Of a stretch of 64,000 nt of DNA, positions 10,563-22,959 are shown in pieces. The DNA lies in NCBI GenBank assembly GCA_963402885.1, contig OY727103.1:12364085-12428084 (forward strand), written 5' to 3'. Numbering within the stretch: the first letter of the stretch is position 1; each line of letters begins with the position of its first letter. This DNA comes from Antedon bifida (taxonomy: Eukaryota > Echinodermata > Crinoidea > Comatulida > Antedonidae). A program made the translations under genes and the position numbers. Under the pieces are notes generated by a model. It was not told where the DNA came from. It searched no databases and saw only the letters and a list, made by a program, of their open reading frames with translations.

Positions 10563-13500
10563 TCACAATGCAGTACCAGTAATTGCCGAATCAGGTAGAC
10601 TTATTGTTTCTGCTTTAAGTTTTATATTTCTATATTCGCTATTGTTACGTTTGAAATTGATGAACATTTGCGGTACCGTAAGAAAGAAGCATCCAAGGAA
10701 AAAGAAGGAGCCCATGACGAAGAAAGCGATGTTGTAAGACCCAGTCAAGTCGTACACCAATCCTAAAAGAAAAGAGAATATGAATAACTTGATATTGTGA
10801 TATCACAAAAGAGACGCGCTTGTACGCACCGCCACGCGTAAGTAATTTGACCAATTTCAAGCGATTGATAAAGCAAAACTGTTCTTTGTGATTGGTCACT
10901 GTTCCGTCTTCGCTGTGTTTATAAGGTCCAGTTCACAGGACGGGAAGCAAATATTTGTGGTCATCATTACAAGGGAGTTAGGATGTGATTGCTCAAATTT
11001 GTTCGTTTTTGCGTCCCGTCCTAGCGTAACCATGGTTCCCAGTCAGCAAAACGCAAGCGTGTTGACCAATTACAAGCGACAGTTTGGATGATCCATCACT
11101 TGTGATTGGTCAAATTACTCGCGGCGCGGCCGGTTACGACCTTGCGTTGCGTCAAAGTGGAAATCAAGCTTATGCTTGGTTTCCACTAGAGACGCAACGC
11201 AATGTAAGGAAGTGAGTTGACCAATCACAAGCGATGGATTATTCAAACTGTCGCTTGTCATTGGTCAACTCGCTTCCGTTTAGTTTACGTCATTGCGTTG
11301 CGTCCTAGTGGGAACCAAGCTTTAACATTGACCGATATACGTACCTGCTAGAGAACCGCCAACAAGACCTGCAAAGCCAGTGCTCATCAGAACTAAACCA
11401 ACAGCTCTAGCAAAGTTCTCAACACCTACAATTTCTCTTGTATAAAGAAAGATAAGAGGAATGCACGTACCCGTCGACACACCAATGACAAGCGTCACTG
11501 ACGCAATAACTAAATACGATTTACAAAAAGGTAGCACAAATGTTGACACACCAGCTGCTAACAGTGCTATGGCGAACATGTTTTTGGTTTTGATAAGTTT
11601 TAATTTAAGAGGAACTCCATGAAGCATTCTAGATATGATGTTTCCAATACCATATATGGTCATTAGAAGCGCAGCACTTGATTCCGTGATTCCACTTTGT
11701 ATTGCAGCTGCTACAAGATGATAGACTGTTCCAGCAAAGGCTAGCCACACTAAGTTAGCAACCACCATTATTAATGCCAACATTGGATACATAATTGGTA
11801 AACGTATCAATTTAGTTATCTGCTTAGTCTGCTGCATGACGTAATCGTCTTTACTTTCTTCACGTTTGGTGACGTATTCATGGTCGTTGGCTTCAAGATG
11901 TTCCTGTTTTCGTTTCGATTGCTGCTGTTGCATGTTCGGGTTGTTCCTGAAAACGAGTAGGCTAATGACAGTTGCATTCACGACAAGAGCACCCATAATT
12001 AGTAGAGATCCTCGCCAGCCGAATATCCCTCTTAGGACGTTGATGAGGACGGGTACAGATATCATGCCAACCGCTGTGCCAGCCGTCGTAACGCCGTTTG
12101 CGATCGACACGTGATCGTCATCGCAAACTACACACACAAACGAAATAGTGTTGGAAAACACAAGAGAGATTCCACATCCTGTAAAATAAATAAAAATCAA
12201 TGTATTGCGCAATGGTCAGGTCAGAGGTCATTGTAACAATGTAATCATTGTCGAACTCAACTAAATAAAATGTGTTCTGATTCCACAATACGGCAAGCAT
12301 ACGACGACCGTTCAGTTTAGTACGTCAGTATTTACCATTGAGTTAAGAGTACCAATAATCGTACACTTTGGTGGATAGCTTACCGACTTAGCTCTACTGA
12401 ACGGGCCCATTATATAACAGATAAAGCTCTGTCTACACTATCAAACTTTATGTGACAAAAAATGTGATGTGCCCATATATGGCCATGATAATGTCATATC
12501 ACTACCATATTTGGGCACATTGCCACCAGTACCATATTTTGGCACATCACATTTTTTTTTGTCAAACTAGTTTGATAGTGTAGACAGAGCTTAACAGATA
12601 TATGATGGAGAGAACATCATTGTACAAGGCCTACCACAATATGACAAACCCTGGATTTAGACCCCGCAACTTTGACCCCCACACGAAGATAAAACAAATA
12701 TAATCCATTAAGCCAATGAATAGGGAAACCCACTTCTTCAGCTACCTGTAACCTTGAACTAACTAAGGCCCACTTGCATTAAACATAAGGTACATGTGTA
12801 ATAATGTGTTGATAAACACATTTGGACACAACGACGTCAGCGCAATGCAAGTAAGTTGGCCAATCACAAGCAACAGTTCGGATCCACCGCTTGTGATTGG
12901 CCAAATTACTTTTGCTGCGCGTACGTCGTTGTGTTGCGCGTCCCAGTAGGAACCATGCGTAAAGGCGTTCGCGTGTGATGTTCGAGTTACCTGTAATTAA
13001 AGAATGACTAATAAATAATTGCCAGGTTTCCTGTACTTGCGACGATAACATGAACCCTATGGCAATCAACAACGTCCCTGTCACGATTGTTTTTCTAAAG
13101 CCGATTTTAGAAGCGACGTAGGCGCCTACGGGACCTGTAAGATACAATATAGAATAATAGTAGTCAGTAATTACTGATATTGCTATATACACTTATTGCT
13201 ATATACACTTATTAACGTTAAGTTTCCGGAATGTGAAACGGTGGTCAGGTGTGACGACGTGTTTCAAGTAAACAACCATGGATTTTCAACACAAAAATGA
13301 AAATCATTGTTCCGTGTCTTGACATTGTCATGCTAAATATGTGAAATTATATTATATTATAGAATAAGCCAAACAGTCTGAACGACTCGACAAGCATGGC
13401 CTCGTGACATATCAGTACAATATTATAACAATAATGGGGGTACAAATTTCACATAACAACTATTGTTGGAACACATCGTCGCGTCCTATTGTGTTTTCCT

Positions 13501-14181
13501 GATATAAATAGGTCCATGATGTTCAATCATAGAGATATTACAGTGAACTATCTCTGTTTGGCCTAGTTATCTCAGAACAAAATCCATTTAGGATGCCATG
13601 AAAGATGATGGTAGTAATTTGACGACAGACTCGTTGTTAGGTTGGATTAAGCATCATGGTTTAAGACCGTTTTTTGTGTCTTTGGGTGAAGTGGGTTGAC
13701 GGTAGAGGATACCCCCGGGGGGGGGGGGGGGGGTTGTGTATCAGAGTGTTTGATGAAATTAGTGAGCGATCTTAGTCTTGTCATAAATATTGTGAAATAA
13801 TATTATATTATATTATAGCGTCAGCTGGTTTGCTAAATTACGCAACACGCTGTGAACGCATACTTAAGTTGAAGCACAGAGAGCTATACATTATTTAGCT
13901 CTATGGTAAGAGCATGGAAGGTGAGGGTCTTAGTCTTACATACACAATGATATTATATACTTACTAAAAGTATGAAGCGCCGAAGTAAGTAAACTCGAAG
14001 CTGCTCCTATAACCCCAAATCCGGCATTTAACTCATCTACAAAATCTGTCAAGAAAATACCGAAAGATATTGTCGTTCCATCAGTAAGAACAAATATAGA
14101 GTGGGTACCAACAACCAATAAGATGGTTCTTATCAGTGACGTCGATCTCGCCGTTGTCGTCTCATCATCCTTTGACGCCAT
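10563..14181 (-). CDS. Monocarboxylate-transporter-like protein, copy 2 (SLC16/MFS family)
   Basis: Exons 13965-14181, 12991-13134, 11345-12178 and 10563-10762 join in phase to 464 residues. I chose the ATG at 14181; the frame stays open slightly upstream through TTG codons but without an earlier ATG. The exon plan matches copy 1: LTDGTTISFGIFLTDF in exon 1, VASKIGFRKTIVTGTLLIA in exon 2, and FGWRGSLLIMGALV in exon 3. The cytoplasmic loop is rich in Gln, Lys and Glu. Exon 4 starts with GLVYDLTGSYNIAFF and has a longer C-terminal tail than the other copies. Intron 3 holds three family-A MITEs, another lies next to exon 2, and intron 2 holds a family-B MITE. The substrate is unknown. Confidence 0.85.
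10809..11322. mobile_element. Three family-A MITEs in intron 3 of copy 2
   Basis: There is a degraded copy at about 10809-10910, a second at 11029-11171 and a well-kept copy at 11173-11322. The last two abut (CAAGCTTATGCTTGG) and each keeps the TTGACCAAT...ATTGGTCAA core. The last one ends only about 20 bp before the exon 3 donor at 11344. Confidence 0.75.
12424..12592. mobile_element. MITE family B, full-length copy with 8-bp target duplication
   Basis: The 169-bp element has inverted ends AAGCTCTGTCTACACTATCA and its complement. It is flanked by AACAGATA at both 12416-12423 and 12593-12600. The interior contains alternating CATATATGGCCATGA and CATATTTGGGCACAT motifs. An 8-bp duplication is typical of hAT transposons. 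Further copies lie at 31.6, 37.3, 40.4, 42.8, 53.4, 53.7, 60.7, 61.2 and 62.2 kb. Confidence 0.8.
12822..12960. mobile_element. Degraded family-A MITE beside exon 2 of copy 2
   Basis: It shows the family core GGCCAATCACAAGCAACAGTT against CGCTTGTGATTGGCCAA, with flanking ACGACGTCAGCGCAATGCAA and TTGTGTTGCGCGTCCCAGTA. It ends about 30 bp from the exon 2 donor (12990). Confidence 0.65.
13200..13964. other. Intron 1 of transporter copy 2
   Basis: No gene is visible. It contains a run of about 18 G's near 13717-13734 after CCCC, and an AT-rich repeat (TATTATATTATAG) near 13350 and 13805. Confidence 0.4.
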
Positions 14182-15180
14182 TAACAATAAACTTTGAGTT
14201 GTGAAATATGAAAATGGGTTCCGCGATAGTGTCGTCGACTGTAATAGTAGGAGTAGAGTACATTAAACAAAAAATTATTGCATCGATAGTGGTATTGCTG
14301 AAGGTCGCTCTGATCAGCTATCCAATCAACCGTGAATATTTCCGTTACAAGTATGGAGTGCAAATATTGCAAAATGAAATATTTTAAAATTAAAATACAC
14401 GAGTTGCGTATATTATGCGAGATTAATATTATTAAGAGCCGCTATAATCGATCGGATTAATTCGTGCTAAAGAATAATAAATTTGAACCAACCTATATTG
14501 GAATTTTCTACGCGTGCGTCAAGATTCAAGCAATCTGATGGGCTAGGCCTAGTAGCAAACATAGTCATCGCACCCTGCCCTTAATATACGCGACAACTGT
14601 GACTTTGTATAGATTTCTAGATAGATCTACCGCTGCGACAATAGGCCCAGCACCAACTTATAAGCACCACAGTGTATACCTACCTATCCGTCTCCACTTC
14701 AGGTTCGCGCGTCGTATCGCGCGTTCAGCAGACGCGATTTTATTTTCCGCGCGCGCAGGAGCAGGTATGAAAGAAGACCCTCTCAGCAAAGAGAGTATAG
14801 CGCCGCTAAGTTAAATAACTTAGACGCCATTCTGCAGGCGGACAATATACCCGAATGATTGTGGTAAATGGTGGCTAATGTCCGCTCGAATGGCGTCCAT
14901 GGGATTACAGGGAGCGTAACGTTGTAGAATGGCACCTGGCAACAGTTATCTATCTATCTTGCGTAGCTGAGCTAGCTATACAATCTTTGCTTTCATCTAG
15001 TTATCTACCCAACAACAGAGTTGCTTGGTATCAAAATAAATTAAACTTTATTATCCATGTCCACATTTATAAAATACAATGCATAATATATAATAAAAAA
15101 TTATAATCCGAAAAATGTACAGCAAATGAAAAGAGTTGATCTACAGGAGGCGGGTCTACATCATAGTAAACGCTAATCAT
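14182..15180. other. Spacer between copies 2 and 3
   Basis: No gene is recognised. A CG-rich patch near 14703-14765 (CGCGCGTCGTATCGCGCG and CCGCGCGCGCAGG) stands out against the AT-rich surroundings and could belong to the copy 2 upstream region. A TTTATT at 15047-15052 would read AATAAA on the minus strand, about 130 nt past the stop of copy 3, a plausible polyadenylation signal. Confidence 0.4.
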
Positions 15181-18033
15181 TCATATTGCAGATTCAATCG
15201 CAGACTTTGCAGCACCTGCGGCCGTGTATATATCTCTTATCTTATATTTTAAGTAAATTCTTGGCAGCACTTGAAACAAAAAGGCAACGAAGAACAGTGA
15301 TCCCATAGCGAAGAAAGCGGTGTCGTACGAACCAGAAACGTCATAGATCCACCCTGAAAAACAACAAACATTAATTTGAGGTTTGTTAATACTGTAGACT
15401 ATAAGTATTATGTACAGTATATATAAATATATAAACAGAACATATGGTACGGTATATACTAACTACTTACCTGTAAAGAAACCGCCAACCACACACGAGG
15501 GCGCAGTACTGAACAGTAACACACCCATCGCTTTGGGAAAGTTCCGAACTCCAACGATTTCTCTCGATGTAAGGAAAATAAGTGGTACGGAACCAATAGA
15601 CCATCCAAAGAGCAAAACAATTGCAGCTAAATACACGTAACGTGTACAGAATGGTATCAGGAACGTACACACACTCGCCGTTAATAACATTATAGCGAAC
15701 AGTTTGGATGACGTAATTAAGTTGAATTTAATCGGAACTCCGGTAAACAGCCGACTTACGAAGTTACCAATACCGAAAATTGTCATTAAAAGTGCCGCGT
15801 TTTGTTCTGATATACCAATGTCTACGGCATGGGATACAAGATGGTAGGTAGCACCTGCAAATGATATAAATAGTACATTCGACACAATCAACAGAAATCC
15901 AAAAAGAGGATATTTTAGTGGTAACTTTAAATACTCTTTCAATAATTCTTTTGTTCCTTTTTCCTCTTCAATTATCTCCTTCTTTTCGTCATCATCAGCG
16001 CGTACTTCAATAAACTTCTGATCTTCTAAATAAATAGTCTTTCTTTTCGTTGTTTTGAGTGTTTTTGGATCTTTGAAAATAACTACGCTAATCACAGTTG
16101 CATGGAGTACACAGGCCCCAAGGAGTAGTAGAGATCCTCTCCAGCCATACATTGATCTTAGTACGTTTATTAAGAAAGGAAAGGCGATCAACCCAACAGC
16201 CGTTCCTGCCGTAACAACGCAATTAGCAATTGATATATTTTCACTGCAGGATATCCCTATATACGACACTGTGTTCGCATATAGCATTGATACACCAAAA
16301 CCTGTAAATATAAAAATCAAATCATTTTAAATATTTTGATTTTAAATGTTTTAAAACTCCAGTGTTAAAATTCGCTGATAGTTAGAGTTTAAGCTCAGTT
16401 CGCTGGGATCGAGCGCGTAGTCGTGTGAAAACGAAATATTGACGTTTGATTTATTTTTATTTGCCGGTGCCGTACCCGGGACCGGTGTGAACGACCCTTT
16501 AGACGTGTGCGTAAACGTAGCGACGGAAAACGTACGCCTAATCACTGTCATAGGTCAATACACATTTCCACAGGTAGCATTTCTCAAAAATCAGGTTTGT
16601 TGAAAATTTGTTTTTCGTTTTTTGCTTTGTTTTTTGAAATTCGAATTTCAGAGAATTCACTTTATAAAGAACCCATGCAGCATATCACAAGCATTGTAAA
16701 GGAATATGATAAACATTCTAGAATAGGCCTAATAATGTAATAATTAAACTTTTTTAAATAATTACCTGTAACAAACGAATGACTGATAAATAGTTGCCAA
16801 ACAGATTGCACTCGAGATGATAAGATAAGACCACATGATGTTAGTAATGTACCCAACATTATAGTTCGTCTATATCCAATTTTTAGGACGATTAACGTAC
16901 CAATCGGACCTAGAAAAACAGAAAATCGTTATTTTAAAACATTTTGACATTAAAATTCACTGCAGCTGTCACAGCCCCTTTCCGGGCACACTCTCTTATT
17001 GAGCGGAGTAAGAGGGTCTCCGAAATACTCAGGGGGTGGCAATTGGACCTAGAAAAAAATAGAAAATAATATATACATAACATTAACAATATACTAAATC
17101 GAACTCTACTTCATAACAACATTAGCCTATGAGAATCGGAAACGGTTAAAACAGACGAGTTCAAATTTAGCCTTTATCTGCTTGTTGATCAAGGTCGACC
17201 TATTAGTAAAATATTACGTAAATTATGGTTTGTAGTGAAATTAAAGCCTGCAGTCTAACTAATGTCAATAAATGCAAGAAGTGTTTACAACAAAAGCCTA
17301 CATTTGTAATCAATACTACTATAGGTCTAACGATGGAGAAATAATTTCTCCATGGTCTAACATATTGTGTTTCACCATGCTTTCTACGACCCAATCAATA
17401 TCAACCAATGGTACTCCTCACACCGTAATATGATACGCTAAATTATTCATTACAAAATATAACAAAAATGAGAAAGGCCTGCAGTTTCCACAAAAAAACC
17501 CATAATATGAATAAACAATTTCAATGCCTACATGATTGTTATCATTTTGGAATTTTCTTACGACCCAATTGTAACCATTTGGGACTCTTTCTATCGTAAT
17601 ATAATATTCTAGTAATATTCATTTACACAAGGTCAGTCAGGCCACCATATTACCGACAAACGACTCTTGACTCAAACAATAAGACCTTGCTTATAATATA
17701 AATGTACATCATAGGCCAGCTCAGCATTACGTCTAATTGACCAGAATAATATCAAAATACCGTTATTGATGAAAGGGTAACGGGTTTGTAGTATTTCTGA
17801 TTCGTATACTGTACACTGTATAACTTACTGAATAAATGTAATACGGTTGTAAGTAGACTGGATGCTGCTCCTAACACTCCTAAACCTGCATTTAATTCGT
17901 CTGCTAAGTCATTCAGATAAACACCAAAACATAAAGTAAGTCCATCAGTTAAAATCAAAACAATATGCGCACCGATAACTAACACAACGGTTCTCAACAA
18001 AGATGTTTTTGTTTCCTTTGTTGTGTCCATCAT
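15181..18033 (-). CDS. Monocarboxylate-transporter-like protein, copy 3 (SLC16/MFS family)
   Basis: Exons 17829-18033, 16766-16909, 15471-16301 and 15181-15353 join to 450 residues. Two adjacent ATGs (18033 and 18030) could start it. Exon 1 carries LILTDGLTLCFGVYLNDL, and exon 2 carries LKIGYRRTIMLGTLL. Exon 3 carries GFGVSMLYANTVSYIGISC, MYGWRGSLLLLGACVLHATV and a charged loop ending EEEKGTKELLKEYLKL. Exon 4 carries GWIYDVSGSYDTAFFAMGS and a tail ending AKSAIESAI. It is very close to copy 4, and the upstream spacer is duplicated with it. In the conserved IANG motif after helix 4 this copy has C in place of G. A short leftover of an exon 2 acceptor region occurs at about 17036-17055. Confidence 0.87.
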
Positions 18034-18930
18034 GTTGGCACCGTTGAAATCTTACATTTTACAGTGTGGCTAAATGCACGAAATGTATGTCATCACTGTA
18101 CACATAGAGGGCGACATACGAACATGAATACTCCATTTATAGGCTCTGAATATTTGGCCAAAATGAAATCAGAATAATATGGTCGCGCAAAGGAGAGATT
18201 AAAAATTATGGTCATGACACGGTTGAGTCAGACACTAAACTTATTATCGATATGACAAGCTGCGAGATAGGCGTTGGAAATTTGACTAATATTAGTATAA
18301 TGGTTAAAAGATTTGCCGTTCCGAATTGCCCAATACTTGAAAGAAGCCTGGGGTGTTGGCGGCGCCGCGAGGGAGGGGACGGTATATACGAGCATACCAC
18401 AGCACAAACAGTGTCGAGGGAGGGGTCTGATTAAAACCACAGCGCAAACAGTTTCGAAGGGAGAGGTGTGATTAAAACCAGCGCAAACACAGTGTTGAAG
18501 GAGGGGTGTGATTAAAACGAGCACAAACAGAGGGTATTGTTTTTTACATGCTTCAGCAAGATTAGTTATTTAATCAATAATTAACTCCTATTAACCCCAA
18601 CATTGTCATATGGTTCACATGGTACAATTTATTCTGTCACACTAATTATACAAAATATGTAGATATTTGAGTTGTTTGTCTCTATTTGTGATTCATTCAC
18701 CTTTCTCTAACAATCTTAGTATTATTTATCATTTCAATTTCAATAACAAATTGTTTTTTTATACAGTACAATAAGTTTGCCATATATTTATATATTTATT
18801 ATTCTTTCGTAGGAAAGGTACGGAATGTGTAAAATCTTTGATTAATTCATATTGCACATTACTAATTATTAAAACTTAGACAAAAGTGGCGGCATTATCT
18901 TTTAGCCAGGCTTCCCTTTTTGGTTTTTTT
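17440..18930. repeat. Segmental duplication, first copy (partner 21060-22680)
   Basis: The block holds exon 1 of copy 3 and its 5' spacer. It is nearly identical to the block with exon 1 of copy 4 at 21060-22680, including CATAGGCCAGCTCAGCATTA and the downstream minisatellite. The shared text ends at CCAGGCTTCCCTTTTTGG, after which the two loci diverge abruptly. Confidence 0.85.
18395..18535. repeat. ~38-bp minisatellite, 4 units
   Basis: Units contain GTGTGATTAAAACCAGCGCA and AACACAGTGTCGAAGGAGGG variants. Four units are visible here; the duplicated partner at 22030-22280 has about seven. Non-coding spacer. Confidence 0.85.
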
Positions 18931-19051
18931 TTTGCTCGCCACGCGACAACGCGGCAAATGAATTCCGTACATACGCTATGTTTCTTAGAATGAAACTTTT
19001 TGACTCGAACTGCGTAGTGGCAAAAGTACAGGATTTTAACAAAAAGACGTC

Positions 19052-21626
19052 TCATATTACAGATTCAGTCACGGATTTAGGACAACCGGCGGCCGTGTGA
19101 ATATCTCTGTCGATCTTATATTTTAAGTAGTAAAATCTTGGCAGCACTTGGAACAAAAAGGCAACGAAGAACAGTGATGCCATAGCGAAGAAAGCGGTGT
19201 CGTACGAACCAGAAACGTCATAGATCCACCCTGAAAATAAACATAATAAAACAAAACTGTTAGGCCTAGTTAGCGAATGATTTCAAACGGTATACTGTTT
19301 AAAGTGTCTTTCTCACCTGTTCCGGCGAAAAGAAACATCGATGTTCGATTTACCGGACAGGAACAGGTGTAAAAGACCCTTAAGTCAGTTTATGGTATAT
19401 TATGAGGTAACACTTTCCATTGCTTACCTGTAAAGAATCCGCCAACTACACCCGCGGGTGCAGTGGAAAAAAGCAGCACACCCATCGATTTAGGAAAGTT
19501 CCGAACTCCAACAATTTCTCTCGAAATAAGGTAAATAAGAGGTACCGAACCAATAGACCATCCAAAAAGCAAAACAATTGCAGCTAAATACACGTAACGT
19601 GTACAGAACGGTATCAAGATCGTACACACACTCGCCGTTAATAATGTTACAGAGAATAGTTTGTTTGATGTTATTAAGTTTAGTTTTATCGGAACTCCGT
19701 TAAACAGCCGACTTACGAGGTTACCAATACCGAAAATTGTCATTAAAAGTGCCGCGTTTTGTTCCGATATACCGATGTCTACGGCATGGGATACAAGATG
19801 GTATATAGCACCCGCAAATGATATAAATAGTACATTCGACACAATCAACAGAAATCCAAAAAGAGGATATTTTAGTGGTAACTTTAAATACTCTTTCAAT
19901 AATTCTTTTGTTCCTTTTTCCTCTTCAATTATCTCCTTCTTTTCGTCATCTTCATCATCAGCGCGTACTTCAATAAACTTCTCATCTTCTAAATAAATAG
20001 TTGTTTTCGTTGTTTTTGGATCTTTGAAAATAACCACACTAATGAGAGTTGCATGGAGTACACAGGCCCCTAGGAGTAGTAGAGATCCTCTCCAGCCATA
20101 CATTGATCTTAGTACGTTTATTAAGAAAGGAAAGGCGATCAATCCCGTTCCTGCCGTTATAACACCATTAGCAATTGATACATGCTCACGACAGGATATT
20201 CCTATAAACGCAACCGTGTTTGCATATACCATGGATACACCAATACCTGCGGATAAACAAAATCATTTTAAAAATAAAAGTTGTGGATTTAAATGTCCGA
20301 CTTTTAGTTCCAATGTCCAGGGTTTATACAGTTTTGATATCCGAATTCAAGGGACAGCCATGTTGGTTGTTCATGAGTCACTTTATTTCTTTTTATTTAA
20401 TGAAAGTTTGGAGACAAGTCTCTTGGAGAGGCCTAGCCACATAACCGTTGAGTAGTTAATTGTTAACTAGAAAAAAAAAATTTAAAAATTAACTAGTTAA
20501 CTCTAGTCTACCTAATTACAACAGAAACAATGAATACAACATTACTAATAACACTTAGTGAAAGTATTATGTACCAGTAATTAACGAATGACTGATAAAT
20601 AGTTGCCAAACAGATTGCACTCGAGATGACAAGATAAGACCACATGATGTTAGTAATGTACCCAACATTATAGTTCGTCTATATCCAATTTTGAGGACGA
20701 TCAACGTGCCAATCGGACCTAGAAAAACAGAAAATCAGTCTTTTAAAATAAGTTGACATTAAAAACACTGCATCTATAATCTCCTTCCGTGGACACTCTT
20801 ATATTAAACAGGATACTTTGTGGGTACGGGTCTCCGAAATAAGGTATAGATTTATTTTTCGTTTTTGCTTGCTAAAATCGAGGAATTCAAAACATATTAG
20901 GCCTACTTGGCGGTCATCCACAACTCCCCATAAAGAAACGGAAACAGTTAAAACCAGACGAGAAAACTGACCTTTATCGATCGAGGTCAATACTATAACA
21001 AATATTAATAATAATAACCCGTCCGCTTGGTTTGGTTAAAGAAAAGTGTACAACGTAACAAACAATAGGATATAACAAGAATGAGAAAGGCCTGCAGGTT
21101 CCACAAAAAAACCCATAATATGAATAAACAATTTCAATGCCTACATGATTTTTATCATTTTGGAATTTTCTTACGACCCAATTGTAACCATTGGGACTCT
21201 TTCTATCGTAATATAATATTCACTTACACAAGGTCAGTCATATTGCCGACAAACGACTCTTGACTCAAACAATAAGACCTTGCTTATAATATAAATGTAC
21301 ATCATAGGCCAGCTCAGCATTACGTCTAATTGACCAGAATAATATCAAAATACCGTTATTGATAAAAGGATAACGGGTTTGTAGTATTTTTGATTCGTAT
21401 ACTGTACACTGTATAACTTACTGAATAAATGTAATACGGTTGTAAGTAGACTGGATGCTGCTCCTAACACTCCTAAACCTGCATCTAATTCGTCTGCTAA
21501 GTCATTCAGATAAACACCAAAACATAAAGTAAGTCCATCAGTTAAAATCAAAACAATATGCGCACCGATAACTAACACAACGGTTCTCAACAAAGATGTT
21601 TTTGTTTCCTTTGTTGTGTCCATCAT
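19052..21626 (-). CDS. Monocarboxylate-transporter-like protein, copy 4 (SLC16/MFS family)
   Basis: Exons 21422-21626, 20575-20718, 19428-20246 and 19052-19230 join to 448 residues. Exon 1 is almost identical to that of copy 3. Exon 3 begins GIGVSMVYANTVAFIGISC. It lacks two residues before GLIAFPFLINVL relative to its relatives, an in-frame 6-nt loss in the membrane region following TAGT, so the helix may be slightly altered. The charged loop has a few extra acidic residues (RADDEDDEKKE). Exon 4 carries GWIYDVSGSYDTAFFAMAS and a distinct tail with DIHTAAGCPKSVTESVI. All splice sites are GT-AG. It is probably a working gene. Confidence 0.86.
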
Positions 21627-22681
21627 GTTGGCACCGTTGAAATCTTAAATTTTACAGTGTGGCTAAATGCACGAAATGTATGTCATCACTGTAGACATAG
21701 AGGGCAACATACGAACATGAATACTCCATTTATAGGCTCTGGATATTTGGCCAAAATGAAATCAGAATAATATGGTCGCGCAAGGAGAGATTAAAAATTA
21801 TGGTCATGACACGGTTGAGTCAGACACTAAACTTATTATCGATATGACAAGCTGCGAGATAGGCGACACTTTATTTAATACCACTCTGCGACCGGGTGAC
21901 GTTGGAAATTGACTAATATTTAGTATATGGTTAAAAGATTTGCCGTTCCGAATTGTCCAATACTTGAAAGAAGGGGGTATTGGCGGCGCCGCGAGGGAGG
22001 GGACGGTATATACGAGCATACCACAGCACAAACAGTGTCGAGGGAGGGGTCTGATTAAAACCACAGCGCAAACAGTGTCGAGGGGAGTGGTGTGATTAAA
22101 ACTAGCGCAAACAGTTTCGAAGGGAGAGGTGTGATTAAAACCAGCGCAAACACAGTGTCGAAGGAGGGGTGTCACGTGATTAAAACGAGCGCAAACACAG
22201 TGTCGAAGGAGGGGTGTGATTAAAACGAGCGCAAACACAGTGTCGAAGGAGGGGTGTGATTAAAACCAGCGCAAACAGAGGGTATTTACATGCTTCAGCA
22301 AGATTAGTTATTTAATCAATAATTAACTCCTATTAACCCCAGCATTGTCATATGGTTGACATGGTACAATTTATTCTGACACACTAATTATAAAAAATAT
22401 GTAGATATTTGAGTTGTTTGTCTCTATTTGTGATTCATTCACCTTTCTCTAACAATCTTAGTATTATATATCATTTCTAAAAGTACTTTCAATAACAAAT
22501 TGTTTTTTTATACAGTACAATAAGTTTGCCATATATTTATATATTTATTATTCTTTCGTAGGAAAGGTACGAAATGTGTAAAATCTTTGATTAATTCATA
22601 TTGCACATTACTAATTATTAAAACTTAGACAAGTGGCGGCATTATCTTTTAGCCAGGCTTCCCTTTTTGGGTTTTTTTTTT
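21627..22681. repeat. Duplicated spacer with ~38-bp minisatellite, 7 units
   Basis: This is the partner of the spacer at 18034-18930, within the larger duplication 21060-22680. The minisatellite here (22030-22280) has about seven units against four at 18.4 kb. At 22681 the homology stops inside a run of T's and the sequence jumps straight into the middle of a transporter exon 3, marking a deletion or unequal-exchange junction. Confidence 0.8.
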
Positions 22682-22959
22682 GAGTACACAGGCCCCTAGG
22701 AGTAGTAGAGATCCTCTCCAGCCATACATTGATCTTAGTACGTTTATTAAGAAAGGAAAGGCGATCAAGCCAACAGCCGTTCCTGTCGTAACAACACCAT
22801 TAGCAATTGATACGTGCTCGTCACAGCTAATTCCTATATACGCCACTGTGTTTGTATGCAACTGAAACACCGAAACCTGCAAATATATAAAATAAAAACT
22901 CATATTTTTAGATTTAACTGAAATCTTTGAATTCAATTAATTATTCAAATGCGGTAAAT

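Noticed and set aside
13936..14187. Longer N-termini for transporter exons 1 starting at 14187, 34311 or 37843
   Set aside because: Those positions are TTG, not ATG. The first ATG in frame (14181, 34296, 37828) was taken instead.
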